Below, in pieces: positions 57,221 through 64,000 of a DNA stretch of 64,000 nucleotides. Under the pieces are notes generated by a model that saw only the letters and a list, made by a program, of their open reading frames with translations, was not told where the DNA came from and ran no database searches. Made by a program: the position numbers and the translations under genes. The first letter of the stretch is position 1, and the number at the start of each line of letters is the position of its first letter. Source of the stretch: Bacteroidota bacterium (lineage in GTDB: Bacteria > Bacteroidota > Ignavibacteria > SZUA-365); the NCBI GenBank assembly GCA_003246455.1, contig QKAF01000015.1:65193-129192 (forward strand), given 5' to 3'.

Positions 57221-58483
57221 ATGGACAAATTCATCATCCGGGGAGGCCATCGTCTTCGCGGCGCAGTCACGATCTCCGGTGCGAAAAACGCCTCTCTCGC
57301 TCTCATGCCGGCAGCACTGCTGGCTTCCGGGACGAGCAGACTCGAGAACACGCCGCGCCTGCGCGACATCACCACCATGTCGACACTGCTCGAAACGATG
57401 GGCGTGACGGTGCGCCATCCGGGTACGACGATCGAACTCGACACGAGCGACATCCGGAGCCACGAAGCGCCGTACGATCTCGTGAAAAAGATGCGCGCGT
57501 CATTCTACGTTCTCGGTCCCCTGCTCGGGCGCTTCGGCCATGCGAAAGTCTCCTACCCGGGCGGCTGCGCGTGGGGACCGCGTCCGGTGGATCTGCACCT
57601 GAAGGCCATGGAAGCCCTGGGCGCGGAGATTCACATCGAGGCGGGATACGTGGTTGCGAAAGCCGACCGTCTCAGGGGCGCGGATATTTCCTTCGACATC
57701 AGCAGCGTGGGCGCCACAGGCAACGCGCTGATGGCGGCGGTTCTCGCCAAGGGCACGACGGTGATACGCAATGCCGCGACGGAACCCGAAATCACGCAGC
57801 TCGCGCAGTTCCTCACACGCATGGGCGCGCATATCGACGGCATCGGCAGCAACTGCCTTGTCATTGAAGGCGTGGACGAGCTGCATGCCGCAGACGACAC
57901 GAACATTCCGGATCGCATCGAGGCAGGAACGTACCTTGCCGCCGCCGCCGCTACCGGAGGCGAAGTCACCCTGCATCGCGTTGATCCCTCTCAGCTGACC
58001 GGCGTGCTGGCCAAGCTGCGCGCGGCCGGATGCGAGGTCGAAACGGCGGAAAACAGCGTCACGCTTCGCGCGCCGGATCGTCTCGAATCCGTCAACGTCA
58101 CCACGGCGATCTACCCCGGCTTCCCCACGGATATGCAGGCACAGTGGATGTCGATGATGGCGGTCGCCCGCGGGTCCGCGGTCGTCACGGACACGGTGTA
58201 TTTCGACCGCTTCAACCATGTTCCGGAGCTGCAGCGCCTCGGGGCGCACATCGACGTGACAAAAAACACGGCGGTGATCCACGGCGTGGAAGCGCTCACC
58301 GGCGCGACGGTGATGTCCACCGATCTTCGGGCCAGCGCATCGCTCATCATCGCGGGACTGGTCGCCGCGGGGAGCACCGAGGTGCTTCGCGTGTACCATA
58401 TCGACCGCGGGTATGAAGCCATCGAGCTAAAGCTGCGCGACCTCGGAGCAGACATTCAGCGCGTCGACAGTGAGGAATATTGA
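57221..58483 (+). CDS. murA: UDP-N-acetylglucosamine 1-carboxyvinyltransferase
   Basis: This 420-aa enzyme transfers enolpyruvyl to UDP-GlcNAc, the first committed step of peptidoglycan synthesis. It has Lys22 and the SGAKNASL loop, the catalytic Cys116 in [16 protein letters not shown] (the residue blocked by fosfomycin in known MurA), and the C-terminal [13 protein letters not shown] and [10 protein letters not shown] blocks. Length and motifs are standard. No strong ribosome site precedes the ATG. The following gene starts 1 nt past its stop. Confidence 0.96.
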   Translation: MDKFIIRGGHRLRGAVTISGAKNASLALMPAALLASGTSRLENTPRLRDITTMSTLLETMGVTVRHPGTTIELDTSDIRSHEAPYDLVKKMRASFYVLGPLLGRFGHAKVSYPGGCAWGPRPVDLHLKAMEALGAEIHIEAGYVVAKADRLRGADISFDISSVGATGNALMAAVLAKGTTVIRNAATEPEITQLAQFLTRMGAHIDGIGSNCLVIEGVDELHAADDTNIPDRIEAGTYLAAAAATGGEVTLHRVDPSQLTGVLAKLRAAGCEVETAENSVTLRAPDRLESVNVTTAIYPGFPTDMQAQWMSMMAVARGSAVVTDTVYFDRFNHVPELQRLGAHIDVTKNTAVIHGVEALTGATVMSTDLRASASLIIAGLVAAGSTEVLRVYHIDRGYEAIELKLRDLGADIQRVDSEEY

Positions 58484-58484
58484 T

Positions 58485-59486
58485 ATGCAGAGACCAGCGA
58501 TGTACCGCCTTTTCACCCTGCTCGTTTTCCTGATCCCGGCCCTGCTCCCAGCCCAGAACGGCGCCCCGGCACGTGCGCTGTATTTCAGCTTCTACACCGC
58601 TCCGCCTCCGACGGGTATCGGCAAGGCGGCACCCGTGTACCAGGGCTTCGCACGAAGCGACGATCGCGGTGAAAGCTGGAACAACCTCGGCTGGCTGACC
58701 AGCGCGGTCAGCGATTTTGCCGTTGATCCCGCAAACTCCGAGCGCATCGTTCTTGCCACGGATTACGGCGTTCTCGCCTCTTTCGACGGCGGTGAGAAGT
58801 GGAAGCTGATCAGCGACTGGAGCATGCCTCCGGTTCTGGCCGTGCGTCTGGATGGAGCGGAAATATGGGCTGCAACGGCCCGGGGCGTCTTCGTTTCTTC
58901 CGATCATGGCAGCGGGTGGACCGCCCGAAACGCGGGACTGCCGCCTAGAGACGGCAGCTACATCGCAGATCTCTGTCTCAGGGGAGACACGCTGCTCGCC
59001 GCAACCGCGGACGGGATTTTCCGCAGCATGAATGCCGGGGTTTCCTGGCTCCGCAGCGGTCTCAATGGCCTGGCGATCTCACGGCTCGTCGTGCATCCTG
59101 CCATCCCGAACCTCATCGCCGCGGTGGAAGAAGGAAAAGGCCTGTGGATCAGTACCGACGGCGGTCGGCTCTGGTCTGACCGCAGTGCCGGCCTCCCGTC
59201 GAAACGGGTCAAATGCGCGGCGTTCGATCCCCGCGATGAACACGTCCTGATTGTCGGAACGGCCGACATGGGCGTGCTGCGAAGCTCCGACCTCGGTGCG
59301 GCCTGGGAGCTCTCGAGCGGCGGACTCACGAACTTCAACATTACGGCACTGCTTTTCGACCCGGACCTGCCAGACCGCGTGTATGCCGGCGCGGAGAATG
59401 GGTCATTCATTTCGAACAACCGCGGCAAGACATGGCAGGCGTTCTCCGTCCGCCTCGGGTACGTCAGCGCCATGGAGATGCAGTAA
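58485..59486 (+). CDS. Exported Asp-box (BNR) propeller protein
   Basis: The protein is 333 aa: a signal peptide (YRLFTLLVFLIPALLPAQ), then about six Asp-box repeats of the sialidase/VPS10/Ycf48 kind (SDDRGESWNNLGWL, SDHGSGWTARNAGLP, STDGGRLWSDRSAGLP, SSDLGAAWELSSGGL, SNNRGKTWQAFSV). These fold as a beta-propeller. No catalytic residues of sialidases are apparent, so a binding or structural role is more likely. The ATG at 58485 follows a GAGG site inside the end of murA; a GTG 5 codons earlier and an ATG 5 codons later are alternatives. No sorting tail is seen. Confidence 0.75.
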   Translation: MQRPAMYRLFTLLVFLIPALLPAQNGAPARALYFSFYTAPPPTGIGKAAPVYQGFARSDDRGESWNNLGWLTSAVSDFAVDPANSERIVLATDYGVLASFDGGEKWKLISDWSMPPVLAVRLDGAEIWAATARGVFVSSDHGSGWTARNAGLPPRDGSYIADLCLRGDTLLAATADGIFRSMNAGVSWLRSGLNGLAISRLVVHPAIPNLIAAVEEGKGLWISTDGGRLWSDRSAGLPSKRVKCAAFDPRDEHVLIVGTADMGVLRSSDLGAAWELSSGGLTNFNITALLFDPDLPDRVYAGAENGSFISNNRGKTWQAFSVRLGYVSAMEMQ

Positions 59487-59487
59487 T

Positions 59488-61260
59488 ATGAGAACTCTGT
59501 TCCCCCTGCGGATCGCACTCCCCTTTTTCATTCTGCTGATTGCGACTCAGGCTGCGTCGGCGCAGCAATCTGCTTCAGACCGGAAGGACACGGTTGTGGC
59601 CTTCTTCCGCGATACTGACGTCGGCGTCGACTACGTGGCGGCTGCCAGCTGCATCAATGAATCCGAAACGCGGGAAGACGGGCTCGCGATGCTCGAACTG
59701 CTGACCTCCAGCATTTCCTCGGACGTGATCGAGCGCTATCGCATGACCACGGTCTACGTCCGGCTCCACGATTTCCTCCCTGATTCCATGCGGCAGAGAA
59801 TTGAATACATCTGGGGACATTTCCCGGTCCGGCCCTTTGACAGCGAACACGAAAAAATGGCGTATTACTCTTCGCTGTATCTGATGACCCGGTTCGAGAC
59901 AGACGACGCCGTTTTCTTCAATGGGAAATCGCGCAGTGAAAACGAACTGGATGCGCGTTCCTACCTCCTTCACTGGATGAAGGAAGTGACCGAGCAGGGG
60001 CAGCGGGAATTCGATTCGCCGACCTATGCGCCGGTCATGCTCGCATCGCTGGTCCTCCTGCGCGACTTCGCGCCGGACAAGGATCTGCGCCGACAGAGCG
60101 AGATCATGGCGCAGTGGCTGCTTGCGGATTTCGTGCACGATTACCTGAAGGGGAGCTATTGCGGCGCCCATGGGCGGGAGTTCTGGAAATCGGCGCTCAA
60201 TCCCGCAAGCTCGGAGATGTCGGCTGTCGGCTGGCTCTACTTCGGCGACGGTCCCCGGTGCTGGGGACGCGAACAGCTCTTTCTTTCCCTCAGCGATTTC
60301 GAACCGCATCCCGCAATTACACGGCTGCTTGCGCAGCGCGCGAAGCCGTACGAGTCCTGGGAAAGAAAACAGTGCGCGGAGACGTTCAGGAGCGGTGCAT
60401 CGGTCGGGGTCGACGGTTCGGAGGACGTGATCCGATACACCTACATGGATCCGCTGTACGGCATCGGTTCCATTCCGGGCGGTCTCGTCCAGGCGCGTGA
60501 CCAGCACAGCTGGGACGTCACATGGATTTCCGAGGATCCGAATCTTCCCGCAACGCTCTACCTCATGCAGCCGTATTCCGATCCGGCCGCGCTGATGCCG
60601 TTCATGCCTCACAGCGGCGAACTGGCACTGCGCAGCACGGGAATGATCGATGATCAATTCGGTGCGATCACGAAGACGGTCGGCGGCTCGCCCTATGAAG
60701 ACGTATTCCAGTACCGAAACACACTCATGGCTCTGTATGACATCGGCACGGTCTCGCGTTTCCCGGCAATAACCGGGATTTTACCTCCAAAAGTAAAAAG
60801 TCTCGATGTCGACAGCCTCCGCTCTCACTGGATCACCATCAATACCGGCGATGTCTACATCGGCGTCTATCCCCTTGCCCCGTACCGGCTCATCGAAGGA
60901 AGTTACGGCACCCTCTACTATTCGCCCATGAAGCGCAACGGCGTCATCGTCCAGGTCGTCGGCCGCAACGAGATCGGCTCGTACAAGGAGTTCATGAAGA
61001 AAATCCGCGCAACCCGCGTGGATACCACGCATTTTTCCGACCAGCTCCTGCTGCGCTACACCACCCTGAAAGGAGATGTCATGGAATGCACCTTCGGTGG
61101 TGCGCGCACGGTGAACGGAAAGACCGTCGAGATGCAGAAGGACATGCTCTTCGAAAGCCCCTTCCTCGAATCGAAGCGCGGATCGGGGATGCTCACCATA
61201 AAGTCCGATGCGGGCACGGTCGTCCTCGACATGCACGCCAGGGAGATACGGGAAGAATGA
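59488..61260 (+). CDS. Unrecognised exported protein
   Basis: The protein is 590 aa: a signal peptide (MRTLFPLRIALPFFILLIATQAASAQ), a helical half (about 50-340, e.g. EKMAYYSSLYLMTRFETDD, LASLVLLRDFAPDKDLRRQ) and a beta-rich half (about 360-590, TYMDPLYGIGSIPGG, HWITINTGDVYIGVYPL, GSGMLTIKSDAGTVVLD). A helical toroid followed by a beta-sandwich is seen in some polysaccharide lyases, but I cannot identify catalytic residues, so no function is given. It starts 1 nt after the preceding gene and lies between two Asp-box propeller genes, which suggests that the three work together outside the cytoplasm. Confidence 0.7.
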   Translation: MRTLFPLRIALPFFILLIATQAASAQQSASDRKDTVVAFFRDTDVGVDYVAAASCINESETREDGLAMLELLTSSISSDVIERYRMTTVYVRLHDFLPDSMRQRIEYIWGHFPVRPFDSEHEKMAYYSSLYLMTRFETDDAVFFNGKSRSENELDARSYLLHWMKEVTEQGQREFDSPTYAPVMLASLVLLRDFAPDKDLRRQSEIMAQWLLADFVHDYLKGSYCGAHGREFWKSALNPASSEMSAVGWLYFGDGPRCWGREQLFLSLSDFEPHPAITRLLAQRAKPYESWERKQCAETFRSGASVGVDGSEDVIRYTYMDPLYGIGSIPGGLVQARDQHSWDVTWISEDPNLPATLYLMQPYSDPAALMPFMPHSGELALRSTGMIDDQFGAITKTVGGSPYEDVFQYRNTLMALYDIGTVSRFPAITGILPPKVKSLDVDSLRSHWITINTGDVYIGVYPLAPYRLIEGSYGTLYYSPMKRNGVIVQVVGRNEIGSYKEFMKKIRATRVDTTHFSDQLLLRYTTLKGDVMECTFGGARTVNGKTVEMQKDMLFESPFLESKRGSGMLTIKSDAGTVVLDMHAREIREE

Positions 61261-61377
61261 TCCGCTCCGATTTTTCTTGAAAAAACGTTCGGATGTCCGG
61301 ATATTGAAAAAATACCTTCGCGCGCTTTAGCCTGCTGCGCGGACGGTTCCCCGTCATCATCATATCCGAAGTATGCA

Positions 61378-64000
61378 ATGAAGTTTTTTACCGCTTTCTT
61401 CATGCTGCTGGCAATAGCCGTCCCCCTCGCCGCGCAGAACCAGATCCCTTACAATTCCGTCGAACCCCGGGAAGGGCTGACGCTGTACCGCGACAGCGAG
61501 CGCTGGATTCGCGAGCGCTTCCGCTGGTTCCGTGAATTCCGTGTCGACGAGAACGGGAATATCCCCGAGGGCGCGCGCGAAAATGCCTGGCGTGACAGCC
61601 GGCGGATGTCGGTGTACAAACCGGCGGTTCTGCTGTCGAAGACCGGGAAGACGAGCAGCGGCACGTGGACCAATGTCGGTCCGAAAAACATCGGGGGCCG
61701 CATCACCGGCATTGCCATTCATCCCACCAATCCCGATATCGTGTACTTCACCGCCGCGGACGGCGGCGTATGGAAATCCGATAACGGGACCAGCCTCGCA
61801 TTCGAGGTGCGTCCCGTTTCCGACGATCTTCCCACGCTTGCGATGGGCAGCATCACCCTCGATCCGAGCAATCCGGACATCGTCTATGTCGGCACCGGCG
61901 AAGCCAACGGCAGCGCCGATTCCTATCCGGGCGTCGGCGTGGTGCGTTCTACCGATGCAGGCGCCACCTGGGAAGTCATGGGCGGAGCCGAGATGAAGAA
62001 TATCGGCGCAATCCGCGTGCACAATACGGACGGAAACATCATCATCGCCGCATCGCGCCAGGGGATGTTCCGTTCGGATGACGGCGGAAAAAACTGGACG
62101 AAAACCCGCAGCGGCAATGCGCATGATCTCGTCCTCCACCCCACCATCGACAGCGTGATGTTCGCCGCGGTGCAGAGCGTCGGCGTCATCCGCAGCACGG
62201 ATACCGGCCGCACCTGGACCGACCTCGACATGGGAATCGGCAAGGATTCGATCGGAAGAATCGCGGTCGACCTCTGCCTGACCCAGCCCGATATCATGTA
62301 CGCCCTCGTGGTGGGTGCCAAGGGAACGCTGACGAACAAAACCTTCGCCGTCATGAAAACAACAGACGGCGGCGAGACCTGGGAAAGGACGACCTCGGCG
62401 AAATCCCCTCCCAATTTCAGCAGCACCTACGGCTGGTACAACTGTGAAATCGCCGTGCATCCCACGGATCCCGAACGACTTCTCTGCGGGGGCGTGGGAC
62501 TGTACCTGAGTCTCAACGGCGGCCTGTCGTTCCAGTCGCGCTCCGGTATACATGTTGATCATCACGCGCTGGAATTTTCCCCCAGCGCGCCCGACGTCTG
62601 CTATAACGGCAACGACGGCGGATTTTATATCTCCGGCAGCGGAGGCATCAGTTTCACCAGCCTGAATTCCGATCTCCCCATCACGCAATTCTACGAGCTC
62701 GGGATTTCCTATCCCGTGCCCGGCATGATCATGGGCGGAACACAGGACAACGGATCGAATCGTCGCCCCACCTCGGGAGAGATCTGGGAGCACGAAACCG
62801 GCGGTGACGGTGCCTACTGCGTCCTCGACTACAGCGACTCGCTCGTGATGTATGCAGAGTACCAGAACGGTTCGCATCTCCGCAGCACCGACGGCGGCGT
62901 GCGCTGGACGGGACTGAACACGGGTCTTGTCGGCAGCGGTCCCTGGGTCACCCCGGTGGCGATCCATCCCACGGAGCCCGAGGTACTTTTCACCTGCACG
63001 ACCAAGCAGCTGTATAAAAGCACGAATCGCGGCGACCTCTGGGTCGCATTCCACGGCAACATGGATTCTTCACGCACCATCAACTACATCGCACTGTCTC
63101 CGCACAATCCGGATATCATGCTGGTTGGATACAACAACGGCCGGGTATGGATAAGCACCGATGCCGGCACCGTGTGGGAAAACATATCGACAGGTCTGCC
63201 TGGACGCAGCTGCACGGACATCATCTTCGATCCGGTCGACGCGAGCACGGTTTACGCTTCTTTCACCGGATACACGAAGGAATCCGTCTTCAGAACGACC
63301 GACCTCGGCGTTTCCTGGGAACAGATTTCGGGGAATCTTCCCGCGATACCGGTCAATGCGCTCGAGATCAATCCGGGAAAATCGGCACAGCTGTTCGCCG
63401 GAACGGATTTCGGTGTGTACACGACGCTGGACGGCGGAGAAACCTGGGAGATCTGCGGTGAGGGCATGCCCAAGGTGGTCGTCGTCGACCTCGAACTTCA
63501 TCCGTCCACCGGCATCCTGTACGCCGCCACGCACGGCCGGAGCATCTACGCCCTGCAGGTGGCCACTTCGGTGAAGCTGCTGAGCTTCTCGGCACAGCAC
63601 GACGGAGATCGTGTGCGTCTCGACTGGCAGACATCCTTCGAGAGCGCCAACCGGGGCTTCAGCGTTGAACGCGCCGCCGCCCTCGGCGGCTGGGAAGAAA
63701 TCGCCTTCATCGAAAGCCACGGCTCTTCCGCCGCCGTACGGCGTTACAACTATGCGGACGCTTCCCTTCCGTCGGGCGTCTCCACGCTCCGGTATCGACT
63801 GAAACAGGTCGCGATCGACGGCAGCATCGAGTACTCGCAGGAGATTCCGGTCGAAATGTCGAATGCCGCCGCCGCGGATTTCCAGCTCCATCAGAATTAT
63901 CCCAACCCGTTCAATCCGACGACGACGATCCGCTACACCCTTCCGCGGACCGCTCAGATGCGGCTCTATGTCACCGACGCTCTCGGCACCGTCGTCCGCA
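61378..64000 (+). CDS. Secreted Asp-box (VPS10/sortilin-like) propeller protein with type IX sorting tail, 3' end cut off
   Basis: The frame runs open from the ATG to the window edge (874 codons seen). A signal peptide (MKFFTAFFMLLAIAVPLAAQ) is followed by many Asp-box repeats (KSDNGTSLAFE, STDAGATWEVM, SDDGGKNWTKT, TTDGGETWERT, STDAGTVWENI, TTLDGGETWEIC) making one or two large propellers over about 90-720. A fibronectin-like region follows (LLSFSAQHDGDRVRLDWQ), then the start of a type IX sorting domain (FQLHQNYPNPFNPTTTIRY). It is expected on the cell surface or in the medium; the ligand is unknown. About 40-50 C-terminal residues are missing. Confidence 0.85.
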   Translation, partial: MKFFTAFFMLLAIAVPLAAQNQIPYNSVEPREGLTLYRDSERWIRERFRWFREFRVDENGNIPEGARENAWRDSRRMSVYKPAVLLSKTGKTSSGTWTNVGPKNIGGRITGIAIHPTNPDIVYFTAADGGVWKSDNGTSLAFEVRPVSDDLPTLAMGSITLDPSNPDIVYVGTGEANGSADSYPGVGVVRSTDAGATWEVMGGAEMKNIGAIRVHNTDGNIIIAASRQGMFRSDDGGKNWTKTRSGNAHDLVLHPTIDSVMFAAVQSVGVIRSTDTGRTWTDLDMGIGKDSIGRIAVDLCLTQPDIMYALVVGAKGTLTNKTFAVMKTTDGGETWERTTSAKSPPNFSSTYGWYNCEIAVHPTDPERLLCGGVGLYLSLNGGLSFQSRSGIHVDHHALEFSPSAPDVCYNGNDGGFYISGSGGISFTSLNSDLPITQFYELGISYPVPGMIMGGTQDNGSNRRPTSGEIWEHETGGDGAYCVLDYSDSLVMYAEYQNGSHLRSTDGGVRWTGLNTGLVGSGPWVTPVAIHPTEPEVLFTCTTKQLYKSTNRGDLWVAFHGNMDSSRTINYIALSPHNPDIMLVGYNNGRVWISTDAGTVWENISTGLPGRSCTDIIFDPVDASTVYASFTGYTKESVFRTTDLGVSWEQISGNLPAIPVNALEINPGKSAQLFAGTDFGVYTTLDGGETWEICGEGMPKVVVVDLELHPSTGILYAATHGRSIYALQVATSVKLLSFSAQHDGDRVRLDWQTSFESANRGFSVERAAALGGWEEIAFIESHGSSAAVRRYNYADASLPSGVSTLRYRLKQVAIDGSIEYSQEIPVEMSNAAAADFQLHQNYPNPFNPTTTIRYTLPRTAQMRLYVTDALGTVVR

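Noticed and set aside
61360-63054. Minus-strand open frame of 564 codons at the end of the window
   Set aside because: It lies opposite the Asp-box propeller gene, which has a signal peptide, repeats and a sorting tail; the reverse frame has none.
1-64000. CRISPR arrays, tRNA or rRNA genes, insertion sequences, prophage or attachment sites
   Set aside because: No regularly spaced repeats, no cloverleaf-like gap sequences, no transposase or integrase motifs and no flanking direct repeats were seen on reading the gaps and frames.

Overview
The window reads as chromosomal DNA of a fairly GC-rich member of the Bacteroidota/Ignavibacteria/Kapabacteria side of the FCB group. The evidence is indirect but consistent. 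Two secreted proteins carry type IX secretion (Por) sorting tails, one with the motif NYPNPFNP. There is a Reg_prop/Y_Y_Y two-component kinase. Several promoters fit the Bacteroidota pattern (T)TTG-N19..21-TAnnTTTG. A 31-codon COX24/AURKAIP1-like gene is present, and many starts lack a clear Shine-Dalgarno sequence. I see no phage, insertion sequence, CRISPR array, rRNA or tRNA.

Layout. 1-3.1 kb: the tail of a CDF metal transporter converges on a flavin reductase, followed by an antiquitin-type aldehyde dehydrogenase and its Rrf2 regulator, which has a strong palindromic operator. 3.1-19.9 kb, all on the minus strand: a type IV pilus locus read as two-component regulator, sensor kinase, two small pilin-like genes, then pilC, pilB, three minor pilin-like genes, pilT, a pilM-pilN fusion, a pilO-pilP-like fusion, the secretin pilQ and a large hybrid kinase. 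20.0-29.8 kb, minus strand: one chemosensory operon, cheW-cheR(TPR)-cheW-mcp-cheA(REC)-cheB-REC/kinase. No flagellar genes are seen, so its likely target is pilus-based motility or gene expression. 30-33 kb: plsY-htrA-purB, divergent from a plus-strand housekeeping run (sppA, HU, zinc-ribbon/TPR protein, the 31-aa basic protein, HIT, YtxH, DUF948-like, UbiA, DUF362).

38.8-43.7 kb: a pair of signalling kinases. 43.8-50.7 kb: a probable six-gene metabolic operon, lutA-lutB-lutC-HD-homoaconitase-like-prpD-like, joining lactate oxidation to (methyl/homo)citrate-type dehydratases. 50.9-52.1 kb: marR-pirin. 52.2-54.5 kb: an AlkD-like repair protein and a secreted esterase. 54.5-56.9 kb: a carboxyltransferase subunit and an unrecognised coiled-coil membrane protein. 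57.2 kb to the end: murA, then three exported proteins (two Asp-box propellers around an unrecognised 590-aa protein).

The most interesting signal is a 47-bp composite element. It occurs once about 98 bp upstream of pilC and twice upstream of the first small pilin gene, and the nearer pilin copy sits at the same distance from its start codon. Each copy has two boxes (TTGTAA-like) 22 bp apart, 7 bp, and a TAACTTGG-like -7 box, with no -33 box. This is the architecture of a promoter driven by an activator. The obvious candidate activator is the OmpR-type regulator encoded just upstream. The pilin-like proteins it would control lack the classical prepilin leader and Glu5, and the alignment subunits are fused in pairs, so this may be a divergent pilus machine.
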